Shown here: positions 36,710 to 44,857 of the stretch, in pieces
Position numbering within the stretch: the stretch's first letter is position 1
How the letters are laid out: each line of letters begins with the position of its first letter
DNA from: Crossiella sp. CA-258035
GTDB lineage: Bacteria > Actinomycetota > Actinomycetes > Mycobacteriales > Pseudonocardiaceae
DNA length: 64,000 nucleotides
Direction: 5' to 3'
Assembly (NCBI RefSeq): GCF_030064675.1
Contig: NZ_CP116413.1
Span: forward strand, 4,186,001-4,250,000
Position numbers and translations under genes: made by a program
Notes under the pieces: model-generated
Databases searched by the model: none
What the model saw: the letters and a program-made list of their open reading frames with translations, nothing else
What the model was told of the DNA's origin: nothing

Positions 36710-37309
36710 GTGACCGATCCCGCCGTGCCCATCGGCGCCGCCGCCGCGCTGTACGACCTGGCCCCCTCGACCCTGCGCTGGTGGGAGGAACGCGGCCTGC
36801 TCGGCCCGCCGGAACGCGACGGCGCCCAGCGCCGCTACCGCGAGCCCGACCTGCGCCGGATCGGCGTGGCCTACCTGTGCTGCGTGACCGGGATGATGCC
36901 GCTGGCCCAGGCCGCCGTGGTGACTTCTGGCAAGGCGCGCAACGAGGACTGGCGGCGCACGGTGACCACCCAGATCGAGGAGCTGGGCAATCGGATGGAC
37001 CAGCTCGCCGCCGCCCGCGAGTACCTGAGCCACCTGCTCACCTGCACCGACGACGACGTGACCGAGTGCCCGTACCTGGACCGCGAGCTCACTGCGCACA
37101 CGCCGAGGGGCAGGCTGCCGCAGGCCGACCTGGTCTCGGCCGCGCTGGCTGCCCGGCGTGATGAAAAGCCGGTCGAGAGTGACGAAACGCGGTGCCCGAG
37201 CTGCGCGGGACCGCTGCCGGACGGGTCCAGGGGACGGCCCCGGCGGTACTGCTCGCCCGCCTGCCGCCAGCGCGCTTACCGAGGCCGCAAGGAACCCGGA
37301 TCAGGGTGA
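36710..37309 (+). CDS. MerR-family regulator with C-terminal zinc-finger-like tail
   Basis: A 199-residue MerR regulator: N-terminal helix-turn-helix with YDLAPSTLRWWEERGLLGPPER and YREPDLRRIGVAYLC, a dimerisation helix (RMDQLAAAREYLSHLL), a CTDDDVTECPYLD segment, and a C-terminal RCPSCAGPLPDG...RRYCSPACRQRAYR tail that is probably a zinc ribbon. GTG at 36710 follows GGAGGGG. It is divergent from the iron-box operon. No SoxR-type four-cysteine 2Fe-2S cluster is seen. The palindrome just upstream suggests autoregulation. Confidence 0.85.
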   Translation: MTDPAVPIGAAAALYDLAPSTLRWWEERGLLGPPERDGAQRRYREPDLRRIGVAYLCCVTGMMPLAQAAVVTSGKARNEDWRRTVTTQIEELGNRMDQLAAAREYLSHLLTCTDDDVTECPYLDRELTAHTPRGRLPQADLVSAALAARRDEKPVESDETRCPSCAGPLPDGSRGRPRRYCSPACRQRAYRGRKEPGSG

Positions 37310-39091
37310 TCAGGGGTTGGGCAGCCGCTTCACCACGGCCTCGGCCAGCGCGGTGGCCCGCGCGCACAGCTCCGGCATCGGCAGCCCGCCTGCCGTGGTG
37401 TCCGCCACGCTCACCAGGGCGATCTCCAGCCACTGCTCGTCGGGCGCGGACTCCTTGGTGTAGCGCCGGTGCACGAGGTCGACCTCGCAGTTCCTGGCCC
37501 GCTTCTCGTCCGCGTCTTCCTCCTCCACGAAGGCGTCCCGGCCACCGATCTTGACCTTCCGGCCGTCCTCGCCGTCCTCCTGCTCCTCGGTCCGGATGAG
37601 CCTGATGTCGGCCTCCAGCGGCTTGCGGTCCTGCCAATAGCAGATCCAGTCGCCGAAGTCGGTCTCCGGTTCGCTGCCGGGCTCGCCGACCGCCTTGCGC
37701 ACCTCGGCATCCGTCAGCAGGTCGCAGGCCTTCAGGGTGCCGATGGAGTTGGCGGCGAAGGGCGCGCGGCGCGGCACCGGGCCGCGGAAGAGCTGGGTGA
37801 GCACGCTGTTGAGCATGGTCTCGGCGATGGCGCACATGATGTCGGTGCGCTTGCCCTCCCAGTGCCGGGCGTTGATCTCGATCTCGTTGCCGTCGGCGGT
37901 GCGCACGAACCGCTGGCAGGTGTCGCCCTTCAGCGGGGGCCGGTCGGGCTGGCCGAGCTGGCCGGGGGTGTGCGGCTTGACCGGGTCTTTCGGCGGGCCT
38001 TTGAGCGCCACGGTGACGTCCACGACGTCGTGGTCGTCGTGCGGCATCTTGATCAGCGTGCTGCACGCGTGGAAGTCGCCGTACTCGGCGTTCACTCTCG
38101 CGGTGCCGTACTGGGTGAAGGACTGCGGGTCGACCAGTCCGCACGGGTCCGCGGTGCGCGGATCACCCATGGCGCCCTGGTCCGCCGAACCGGTCAGCCA
38201 CACCGTCAGCCCGGCCACCAGCGCCGCCGCGGCCACCACCGCCGCGCCCAGCAGCACCCGCTTGCGGGTCTTGGGGTTGCGCACCCGCAGCGGCGTGGTC
38301 GGCGTGTGGTCGCCGGTGAGCTCCTCCAGCAACCCCTTGGCCGCCAGCGCGGTGGGCCGGTCCGCGGGTGCCCGCGCCAGCAACTGGCTCAGCACCGGCG
38401 CGAGCGGACCGGCCCGCGTGCCCGGTTCCAGGTCACCGCTGGCAGCCCGGCGCAGCTGACCGAACGGGCCCTGTTCCTCGCTACCCCAAGGAGAACGGCC
38501 CTCGACCGCGGTGAACAGGCTGGCGCCCAAGGAGAACACGTCCGCGGCGGCCCCGGCCTGCTCGCCGTTGGCCACCTCGGGGGCCAGGTAGCCGGGGGTG
38601 CCGCCGATCAGGCCGCTGCTGGTCTGGGTGACCTCGGCCCAGCGGGCGATGCCGAAGTCGGTGAGCTTGGCCTCGTCCTCCGCGGTGACCAGCACGTTGG
38701 ACGGCTTGATGTCCCGGTGCACGATGCCGCGCTGGTGCATGGCGGCCAGCGCGTCGGCCACCTGCGCGCCGATCCGCGCCGCCCGCTTCGGCGGCAGCGG
38801 CCCGTCCTCGGCCAGGATCGCCGAGAGCGTGCGTGAGGGCAGGTACTCCATCACCAGCCAGCGGTCCTCGCCGTCGAGCACCACGTCGTGCACGGCGATC
38901 ACGTGCGGGTGCTGCAACCCGGCCACGATCCGCGCCTCCCGCCGGATCTGGCCGTTGTCGCCCAGTTGCGAGTGCTTGAGCGCGACCACGCGGCCCAGTT
39001 CCAGGTCGGTGGCCTGCCACACCACGCCCATGCCGCCCGCGCCGATCCGCCGGTCCAGCCGGTAACGGCCGGCGATCACCCGATCACTCAC
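37310..39091 (-). CDS. Membrane-anchored Ser/Thr protein kinase (PknB-like)
   Basis: A 593-residue kinase. The catalytic domain (about 1-260) has the glycine loop GAGGMGVV, catalytic loop HRDIKPSN, metal-binding DFGIARW, and activation-segment GTPGYLAPE. A transmembrane helix (about 279-301, VLLGAAVVAAAALVAGLTVW) leads to a 290-residue extracytoplasmic sensor with six or more cysteines and repeated DPCGL/ACDLL-type segments. It has no PASTA repeats, so the ligand is unknown. GTG at 39091 is used because the kinase domain starts a few residues in. Its stop abuts the MerR stop. The divergent protease gene shares a 106-base promoter region. Confidence 0.92.
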   Translation of the reverse strand: MSDRVIAGRYRLDRRIGAGGMGVVWQATDLELGRVVALKHSQLGDNGQIRREARIVAGLQHPHVIAVHDVVLDGEDRWLVMEYLPSRTLSAILAEDGPLPPKRAARIGAQVADALAAMHQRGIVHRDIKPSNVLVTAEDEAKLTDFGIARWAEVTQTSSGLIGGTPGYLAPEVANGEQAGAAADVFSLGASLFTAVEGRSPWGSEEQGPFGQLRRAASGDLEPGTRAGPLAPVLSQLLARAPADRPTALAAKGLLEELTGDHTPTTPLRVRNPKTRKRVLLGAAVVAAAALVAGLTVWLTGSADQGAMGDPRTADPCGLVDPQSFTQYGTARVNAEYGDFHACSTLIKMPHDDHDVVDVTVALKGPPKDPVKPHTPGQLGQPDRPPLKGDTCQRFVRTADGNEIEINARHWEGKRTDIMCAIAETMLNSVLTQLFRGPVPRRAPFAANSIGTLKACDLLTDAEVRKAVGEPGSEPETDFGDWICYWQDRKPLEADIRLIRTEEQEDGEDGRKVKIGGRDAFVEEEDADEKRARNCEVDLVHRRYTKESAPDEQWLEIALVSVADTTAGGLPMPELCARATALAEAVVKRLPNP

Positions 39092-39134
39092 CAGCGGATC
39101 GTACAAACCGCCGGTACATCGATTGGTCTGAACT

Positions 39135-39151
39135 GACCGACCGGGTCGGTC
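39135..39151. promoter_or_regulatory. 17-bp palindrome between kinase and protease genes
   Basis: GACCGACCGGGTCGGTC: perfect 8-bp arms around a central G. It lies between the divergent starts at 39091 and 39198, in the style of a TetR-family operator. No TetR gene is near it, so the binding protein would act in trans. Confidence 0.5.
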
Positions 39152-39197
39152 CGTACTCCTCCGCAACAGCGACTCGACAGGCGCGGAGGTCAAGGCA

Positions 39198-40106
39198 ATG
39201 CGTCCACGGCACAGGAAGATCCCCCGGACGAAGATCGTGGCCATCTCGGCCGCGGTGGTCCTCGCGGGCGCGGCGGCGGTGGCCCTGCCCCAGGCCTACG
39301 CGACCGACACCGCCCCGGTTCCCGAGGTCAACCCCACCGAGACCCTGCGCGCCAAGGCGGCCATCCCCGGCACCGCGTGGGCCACCGACCCGGACACCGG
39401 CCAGGTGCTGGTCACCGCGGACAGCACGGTCAACGGCGGCAAGTGGGACACGCTGATGTCCGCGGTCCGGTCCATCGGCGGCGACAAGATCAGGGTGCAG
39501 CGCTCCACCGGCGCGTTCCGCCTGTTCGCCGAGGGCGGCGACGCCATCTTCGGCGGCAGCTCCCGCTGCTCGCTGGGCTTCAACGTGACCACCAACAACG
39601 GCGCGCCGGCCATCCTCACCGCGGGCCACTGCGTGACCGGAGCCCGGCGCTGGGCGGTGACCCAGGGCGGCGCGCCGGTGGCCACCGCCCGCCAGTCCAC
39701 CTTCCCCGGCAACGGCGACTTCGCCCTGCTCACCTACGACAACGCGGCCACCAGGGCACCGAGCGCGGTGGACGTGGGCGGCGGCAGGCTGGTGCAGATC
39801 CGCCGCGCCGCCGAGGCCAGGGTGAACCAGCAGGTGTTCCGGATGGGCAGCACCACCGGCCTGCGCAACGGCCGGGTCACCGGCCTGCGCGCCACGGTGA
39901 ACTACCCGGAGGGCACGGTCACCGGCCTGATCCAGACCACCGTGTGCGCCGAACCGGGTGACAGCGGCGGCTCGCTGTTCACCCAGGACGGCAGCGCGAT
40001 CGGCCTGACCTCCGGCGGCAGCGGCAACTGCCAGACCGGCGGGACCACGTTCTTCCAGCCGGTGACCACCGCGCTGACCGCGGTCGGCGCCCGGATCGGC
40101 GGGTGA
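39198..40106 (+). CDS. Secreted trypsin-like (S1) serine protease
   Basis: A 302-residue secreted protease with a signal anchor-like N-terminus (residues 12-36, ending AYA). The triad is visible: H144 in TAGHC, D174 in GNGDFALL and S256 in EPGDSGGSL, with the disulfide pairs SSRC...GHC and VCAEPGDSGG...GNC. The 70-110 residue propeptide is shorter than in streptogrisins. ATG at 39198 follows GCGGAGG. The family cleaves extracellular protein; specificity cannot be read with certainty. It ends just before a convergent small secreted peptide gene. Confidence 0.88.
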   Translation: MRPRHRKIPRTKIVAISAAVVLAGAAAVALPQAYATDTAPVPEVNPTETLRAKAAIPGTAWATDPDTGQVLVTADSTVNGGKWDTLMSAVRSIGGDKIRVQRSTGAFRLFAEGGDAIFGGSSRCSLGFNVTTNNGAPAILTAGHCVTGARRWAVTQGGAPVATARQSTFPGNGDFALLTYDNAATRAPSAVDVGGGRLVQIRRAAEARVNQQVFRMGSTTGLRNGRVTGLRATVNYPEGTVTGLIQTTVCAEPGDSGGSLFTQDGSAIGLTSGGSGNCQTGGTTFFQPVTTALTAVGARIGG

Positions 40107-40107
40107 G

Positions 40108-40278
40108 TCAGTAGCCCACCAGCGCATCCGGCGGGACGGGCACCTGACCGCCGGGTGCGCTGGTGGAGGGGCTGATGGCGGCCCGCCCCGCCGTGACCGT
40201 GGCCACCGTGCACGCGGTGGCCAGGCCGACGGCGAGAGCGAGCGCGGCGGTGCGCAGGAACGGGCGACGGCGTGGCAT
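40108..40278 (-). CDS. Small secreted peptide, unknown
   Basis: A 56-residue predicted exported peptide starting MPRRRPFLRTAALALAVGLA. The basic start and hydrophobic core form a signal peptide; a single cysteine follows (LATAC), which is not a standard lipobox. AAGGAGG lies four bases upstream of the ATG at 40278, a strong ribosome site that argues for a real gene. The mature part is Pro/Ser-rich. Convergent with the S1 protease. Function unknown. Confidence 0.55.
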   Translation of the reverse strand: MPRRRPFLRTAALALAVGLATACTVATVTAGRAAISPSTSAPGGQVPVPPDALVGY

Positions 40279-40347
40279 CGGACCTCCTTGGTCGACGGAC
40301 ACCGGCCACTCTGCCCGCGCGTTGCGGATGAACTGTTGACGTGTTGT

Positions 40348-41553
40348 TCAGGCCGGCGCGGCGGCCGGTTCGTCACGCAGCACGCGGAAGGCGGCCCTGA
40401 TCTCCGAGACCAGCGTCCGCGGCTGCTCCAGCCCCGGGAAGTGACCGCCCCGGTCCAGCTCCCGCCAGCGGCGCAGGTCCAGGTAGCGCCGCTCCGCCCA
40501 GCGCCGCGCGGTCGGCCACGGGTCGGCCGGGAACATCGAGCAGGCGGTGGGGGCGAGCACCGGCTGGTCGTTCTCCTGCTCCGCGCTGCGCGGCACCCAG
40601 CGCATCGCCTCCCAGTACCAGCGGGCCGAGGAGGCGCCGGTGCGGGTGAACCAGTACAGCGCGAGGTGGTCGACCTGCTGGGCCAGGCTCACCCCGCCGC
40701 CGACCGCCGGCCTGGTGTCGGCGTAGGCCTCGAACTTCTCGCCCAGCCAGGCGGCCAGCCCGGCAGGTGAGTCCAGCAGCGAGTAGCCGATGGTCTGCGG
40801 CCGGGTGCCCATCGCCTGCGCGAAGCCGTAGCCCTCGGCCAGGTGGTGGTCCCGCTTGTTCAGCGCGTCCAGCTCGGCCGGGCCAGGGGTGATCCGGTCC
40901 TGCGGCAGGGGAGAGGCCAGCGGCATGGTCAGGTGCAGGCCGGTCACCCGGTCGGGGGCGATGCGGGCCAGCTCGGTGCTCACGCAGGCGCCCCAGTCCC
41001 CGCCGTGCGCGCCGAAGTGGTGGTAGCCCAGCACGGTCATCAGCTCCGCCCAGGCCCGCGCGGTGCGGCCGGGATGCCAGCCCGGTTCGCTGGGCCGTTC
41101 GCTGAAGCCGAAACCGGGCAGCGCGGGCACGACGAGGTGGAAGGCGTCCTGTGCGGAACCGCCGTGCGCCACCGGATCGCTGAGCGGGCCGAGCACGCTC
41201 TCGAACTCCAGCACCGAACCCGGCCAGCCGTGGGTCAGCAGCAGCGGCCGGGCATCCGGCTCCGGCGAGCGCACGTGCCAGAACGCGATGCCCAGCCCGT
41301 CCAGGAAGATCCGGTAGTGCGGGATCGCGTTGATCCGGGATTCCGTTGCGCGCCAGTCGTGTTCCCGCCAGGACTCCAGCAGCGTGGCCAGCCGCCACAG
41401 CCTGATGCCCTGGCTGTCATCGGGCACCGTCTCGGCCTCGGGCAGCCGCATCCGGTCCAGGCGCTCGCGCAGGTCGGCCAAGTCGGCCTCCGGCACGTGC
41501 ACGGGGAACGGGGCAGGCTTGGGCAAGGGGCCTCCGTCCGAGAACTGGTTCAT
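40348..41553 (-). CDS. Epoxide hydrolase (EHN-type alpha/beta hydrolase)
   Basis: A 401-residue epoxide hydrolase. The N-terminal EHN module (about 12-110, FPVHVPEADLADLRERLDRMRL) precedes an alpha/beta-hydrolase domain with the oxyanion motif HGWPGS, nucleophile D186 in HGGDWGA and histidine H371 in RGGHFPGLEQP. This is the microsomal/JHEH-like bacterial type, which opens epoxides to diols. Cytoplasmic, no signal. ATG at 41553 is used. It is divergent from the P450 gene; P450 and epoxide hydrolase are often functionally linked, but linkage here is only suggested by adjacency. Confidence 0.92.
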   Translation of the reverse strand: MNQFSDGGPLPKPAPFPVHVPEADLADLRERLDRMRLPEAETVPDDSQGIRLWRLATLLESWREHDWRATESRINAIPHYRIFLDGLGIAFWHVRSPEPDARPLLLTHGWPGSVLEFESVLGPLSDPVAHGGSAQDAFHLVVPALPGFGFSERPSEPGWHPGRTARAWAELMTVLGYHHFGAHGGDWGACVSTELARIAPDRVTGLHLTMPLASPLPQDRITPGPAELDALNKRDHHLAEGYGFAQAMGTRPQTIGYSLLDSPAGLAAWLGEKFEAYADTRPAVGGGVSLAQQVDHLALYWFTRTGASSARWYWEAMRWVPRSAEQENDQPVLAPTACSMFPADPWPTARRWAERRYLDLRRWRELDRGGHFPGLEQPRTLVSEIRAAFRVLRDEPAAAPA

Positions 41554-41597
41554 GTCGACAAGCTAGGAGAGATCCGGCCGCGGCCCCATGCGCGCGA

Positions 41598-41760
41598 TTG
41601 CGGTGCGGCGGTCAGGAATTGCGGTAGACGCTGAGACGCCTCCGCATTCAGCTTCAGGCCATTGCAAACAGGGTCCCGCGCCCGTTGCATTAAGCGGCAA
41701 GCCCATTGCAAGAGTTGAGCGCATGGAACTGCGAATACGCGAAATTTCAGAGATTGCTGA
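41598..41760. repeat. Phased TTGC repeats upstream of the P450 gene
   Basis: TTGC-containing words recur at 41598, 41619, 41662, 41685, 41706 and 41754, with a related CTGCG at 41729. Adjacent copies are 21-23 bases apart (43 across one missing copy), which is about two helical turns. Two are identical, CCATTGCAA at 41659 and 41703. The region has lower GC than its surroundings. Tandem same-face binding by an activator is a plausible use. Confidence 0.45.
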
Positions 41761-41771
41761 TTGACCGCTCC

Positions 41772-41785
41772 TAGGTCGCGACCTA
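41772..41785. promoter_or_regulatory. Perfect palindrome upstream of the P450 gene
   Basis: TAGGTCGCGACCTA is a perfect 14-bp palindrome 40 bases upstream of the P450 ATG. It could be an operator in the promoter-proximal position. I recognise no specific regulator. Confidence 0.5.
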
Positions 41786-41825
41786 ACTTTCGGGCCGAAC
41801 TGAAGATCACCCACCAGGAGCTGTC

Positions 41826-43025
41826 ATGACCGAGGTCGCCACCCCAGTCCCCGCCCTGCCGACCGAGCGGCCGGCCGGCTGCCCGTTCGACCCGCCTGCC
41901 GAGCTCGGCCGCCTGCGCGAGCGGCAACCGCTGACCCGGCTGGTCTTCGGGGACGGGCACCTCGGCTGGCTGGCCACCAGCCACCGCCTCGTCCGCGCGG
42001 TGCTCGCCGACTCCCGGTTCAGCTCGCGCTACGAGATCATGCACGCGCCGATCGCCCGCGTGGCCGGCTCCGGCGCGTTCCCGCCTGCCCCGCCCGGCGA
42101 CTTCATCGGCATGGACGCCCCCGAGCACACCCGCTACCGCAGGCTGCTCACCGGCAAGTTCACCGTCCGCCGGATGCACCTGCTGACCCAGCGGGTGGAG
42201 CAGCTGGCCGCCGAGCACCTGGACGCGATGGAGCTGGCCGGTGGCCCGCTGGACCTGGTGGCCGCCTACGCCCAGCCCATCCCGGCGCTGATGATCTGCG
42301 AGCTGCTCGGCGTGCCTGCCGAGGGCAGGCACGTGTTCCGGCAGCACAGCGAGACCCTGAACAACCCCGCGGCCACCGAGGCCGAACAGGCCACCGCCAT
42401 GGGCGAGCTGGGCGCCATCCTGCACGGCCTGGTGCTGGCCAAGCGCGCCAACCCCACCGACGACCTGCTCAGCGACCTGACCAGCACCGACCTCACCGAC
42501 GAGGAGCTCACCCGGATCGGCGGGCTGCTGCTGGGCGCGGGCCTGGACACCACCGCCAACATGATCGGCCTCGGCGTCTTCGCGTTGTTGCGGCACCCGG
42601 AGCAGCTCGCCGCGCTGCGTGCCGACCCCGCCTCGGCCGACCGGTCAGTGGAGGAGCTGCTGCGCTACCTCACCATCGTCTCCACCAACGTGCGCACCGC
42701 ACTCGAAGACATCGAGCTGGACGGCCAGCTGGTCGAGGCGGGGGAGTCGGTGGCGCTGGCCATGGACGCCGCCAACCGCGACCCGCAGGTCTACCCCGAC
42801 CCCGACCGGCTCGACCTGAGCCGCTCCGCCGGCGCGCACCTGGCCCTCGGGCACGGCATCCACCAGTGCCTCGGCCAGCAGCTGGCCAGGGTGGAGCTGC
42901 GGGTGGCCATCCCGGCCCTGGTCACCCGCTTCCCCACGCTGCGCCTGGCCGTGCCCGCCGAGGAGGTCCCGCTGCGCACCGGCCTGGACATCTACGGCGT
43001 GCACCGGCTGCCGGTCACCTGGTGA
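41826..43025 (+). CDS. Cytochrome P450 monooxygenase
   Basis: A 399-residue soluble bacterial P450. The I-helix oxygen motif is GAGLDTTANM, the ExxR salt bridge is in EELLRYLTI, and the heme-binding loop is LALGHGIHQCLGQ with C348. The usual FGxGxHxCxG phenylalanine is a leucine here, a recurring natural variant. ATG at 41826 follows CAGGAGC. It needs ferredoxin and reductase partners, none of which is adjacent. Substrate unknown; relatives act on macrolides, terpenes or fatty acids. It ends one base before the convergent ABC-F gene. Confidence 0.95.
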   Translation: MTEVATPVPALPTERPAGCPFDPPAELGRLRERQPLTRLVFGDGHLGWLATSHRLVRAVLADSRFSSRYEIMHAPIARVAGSGAFPPAPPGDFIGMDAPEHTRYRRLLTGKFTVRRMHLLTQRVEQLAAEHLDAMELAGGPLDLVAAYAQPIPALMICELLGVPAEGRHVFRQHSETLNNPAATEAEQATAMGELGAILHGLVLAKRANPTDDLLSDLTSTDLTDEELTRIGGLLLGAGLDTTANMIGLGVFALLRHPEQLAALRADPASADRSVEELLRYLTIVSTNVRTALEDIELDGQLVEAGESVALAMDAANRDPQVYPDPDRLDLSRSAGAHLALGHGIHQCLGQQLARVELRVAIPALVTRFPTLRLAVPAEEVPLRTGLDIYGVHRLPVTW

Positions 43026-43026
43026 C

Positions 43027-44649
43027 TCAGCTGGTCTGCACCAGCCGCCCGTCACCCAGCTGGAGCCTGCGCTCAACGCCGATCGCGGCTAGGAACCGTT
43101 CGTCGTGGCTGACCACCACGAACGCGCCCCGGTAGGCGTTGAGCGCGCTTTCCAGCTGGCTCACGCTGACCAGGTCGAGGTTGTTGGTCGGCTCGTCCAG
43201 CAGCAGCAGCTGCGGCGCGGGCTCGGCGTAGAGCACGCAGGCCAGGGTGGCCCGGAGCCGTTCGCCGCCGGAGAGCGCGCCGACCGGCAGCTGCACCCGG
43301 GAACCCCGGAACAGGAAGCGGGCCAACAGGTTCATCCGCTGCGCGGGCGGCATCGCCGGGGCGAAGTTGGCCAGGTTGTCCGCCACGCCCAGCTCCGGGT
43401 CGAGCAGGTCCAGCCGCTGGGAGAGGTAGGCGATCCGGCCCTGGTGCCGGGTGATCCGGCCCGCGTCCGGCTCCAGGTCGCCGATGACCAGGCGCAGCAG
43501 GGTGGACTTGCCTGCCCCGTTGCCGCCGGTCAGCGCGATCCGCTCCGGTCCGCGGATGGCCAGGTCGATGCCCTCGCCCGCGTACAGGTCCTGCTCGCCG
43601 AGCCGCAGCCGCAGGCCCTCGCCGAGGAAGACGGTGCGACCGGCGGGCACCGTGGTCTCCGGCAGTTCCAACGTGATCGCCTGGTCCTCGCGCAGCGCGC
43701 GCTCGGCCTCGTCCAGCTTGGCCTTGGCCGCGCCGACCCTGGCCGAGTGCGTCTCGTTCTGCTTGCCCGCCGCCACCTCGGCGCCGCGCTTCATGTTCCC
43801 GGCGAAGATCCGCGGCAGGCCCGCGTTGCTCAGGTTGCGGGCGGCGTTGCTGGCCCGCTTCTGCGCCCGCTCGCGGGCCTGCTGCATTTCCCGCTTCTCC
43901 CGCTTGACCTCCTGCTCGGCGTTGCGGATGTTCTTCTCCGCCACCTCGCGCTCGGCCCGCACGGCTTCCTCGTAGTCGGTGAAGTTGCCGCCGTGGAAGC
44001 GGATCTCGCCGCGGTCCAGCTCGGCGATCCGGTCCATCCGGTCCAGCAGCGCCCGGTCGTGGCTGACCAGCAGCAGGCAGCCCGGCCAGTCGGCGAGCAC
44101 CTGGTAGAGGGCCTGCCGCGCGGCCAGGTCCAGGTTGTTGGTCGGCTCGTCCAGCAGCAGCACGTCCGGCCGCTTCAGCAGCTGCGCGGCCAGGCCGAGG
44201 GAGACGATCTGCCCGCCGCTGAGCGTGTGCAGCCGCCGGTGGAGCTCCAGCGCGCCCAGTCCGAGCCGGTCCAGCTGTGCGCGGGTGCGTTCCTCGACGT
44301 CCCAGTCGGAGCCGATGGTGGTGAAGTGCTCCTCGGCGGCGTCGCCGGACTCCACCGCGCTGATCGCGGCCAGCACCGGGGCGATGCCCAGCACCTCGGC
44401 CACGGTCAGCTCGCCGGTCAGCGGCAGGTTCTGCGGCAGGTAGCCGAGCACGCCGTCGACGGACACGCTGCCGCCGGTGGGCCGCAGCTCGCCCGCGATG
44501 AGCTTGAGCAGCGTGCTCTTGCCCGCGCCGTTGGGTGCGACCAGGCCGGTGCGACCGCCGGGCAGGCTGACGGAGAGCTCCTGGAAGACCGGGGTGTCAT
44601 CCGGCCAGGAGAAGGACAGGTTCGAACAGACGACAAAGGCGTCGGACAT
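43027..44649 (-). CDS. ABC-F ATPase, probable ribosome-protection factor
   Basis: A 540-residue tandem-ATPase protein without membrane helices. The two NBDs have Walker A APNGAGKST (about 38-46) and GGNGAGKST, signatures LSGGQ and LSGGE, and Walker B LLLDEPTNNLD twice. Between them lies a charged interdomain linker (EKNIRNAEQEVKREKREMQQ...) that would reach into the ribosome. ABC-F members protect ribosomes from macrolides, lincosamides, pleuromutilins or streptogramins, or act as housekeeping factors. The upstream Arg-rich leader peptide and hairpin region argue for drug-inducible resistance. The ATG at 44649 has a TGAGG overlapping the leader stop. Confidence 0.92.
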   Translation of the reverse strand: MSDAFVVCSNLSFSWPDDTPVFQELSVSLPGGRTGLVAPNGAGKSTLLKLIAGELRPTGGSVSVDGVLGYLPQNLPLTGELTVAEVLGIAPVLAAISAVESGDAAEEHFTTIGSDWDVEERTRAQLDRLGLGALELHRRLHTLSGGQIVSLGLAAQLLKRPDVLLLDEPTNNLDLAARQALYQVLADWPGCLLLVSHDRALLDRMDRIAELDRGEIRFHGGNFTDYEEAVRAEREVAEKNIRNAEQEVKREKREMQQARERAQKRASNAARNLSNAGLPRIFAGNMKRGAEVAAGKQNETHSARVGAAKAKLDEAERALREDQAITLELPETTVPAGRTVFLGEGLRLRLGEQDLYAGEGIDLAIRGPERIALTGGNGAGKSTLLRLVIGDLEPDAGRITRHQGRIAYLSQRLDLLDPELGVADNLANFAPAMPPAQRMNLLARFLFRGSRVQLPVGALSGGERLRATLACVLYAEPAPQLLLLDEPTNNLDLVSVSQLESALNAYRGAFVVVSHDERFLAAIGVERRLQLGDGRLVQTS

Positions 44650-44658
44650 GGCGAGACC

Positions 44659-44754
44659 TCAGGAGAAGACGTGCGGACGTGGGGCATGGACAACAGCGCT
44701 CTCGGGTCTCACCCGGAGATGTCGTCGTCTCCCAGCACGGCAGAACTCCCTCAT
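44659..44754 (-). CDS. 31-residue Arg-rich leader peptide of the ABC-F gene
   Basis: A 31-codon frame (MREFCRAGRRRHLRVRPESA then 11 more residues ending FS) on the minus strand, nine bases upstream of the [14 protein letters not shown] precedes its ATG at 44754 with six bases of spacing. The run AGA-CGA-CGA uses arginine codons that are rare in such GC-rich genomes. The leader's stop overlaps the ABC-F ribosome site (TGAGG). The nearby RNA can form alternative structures: minus-strand GGAGACGACG (44732-44723) with CGTCTTCTCC (44671-44662), and GGTGAGACC (44713-44705) with GGTCTCGCC (44658-44650). Drug-stalled ribosomes on the leader would change pairing. Confidence 0.65.
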   Translation of the reverse strand: MREFCRAGRRRHLRVRPESAVVHAPRPHVFS

Positions 44755-44770
44755 GTCGATCTTCCCCGGC

Positions 44771-44801
44771 AGCATAGCAGCCCCGCCGCGGACCTCGGCA
44801 A
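44771..44801 (-). promoter_or_regulatory. Promoter of the ABC-F leader
   Basis: On the minus strand TTGCCG (44801-44796), a 19-base spacer, TATGCT (44776-44771). Predicted initiation is about ten bases before the leader ATG, giving a short 5' UTR with the GGGGAAG ribosome site. Confidence 0.55.
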
Positions 44802-44808
44802 GCACTTT

Positions 44809-44846
44809 CGCGGCGGCTCCCCGAAAGGGGGCGGGGAGCCGCCGCG
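44809..44846 (-). terminator. Terminator after the secreted protein gene
   Basis: CGCGGCGGCTCCCC (44809-44822) pairs perfectly with GGGGAGCCGCCGCG (44833-44846) around a 10-base loop. A 14-bp stem begins 11 bases after the stop at 44858. No U-run. It insulates the ABC-F promoter, whose -35 lies seven bases beyond. Confidence 0.8.
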
Positions 44847-44857
44847 GTCAGCCGTGC

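Noticed and set aside
39122-39137. Possible second DasR-like site (TTGGTCTGAACTGA) upstream of the protease
   Set aside because: Only the left half resembles the dre consensus; the right half lacks the ACCA part.
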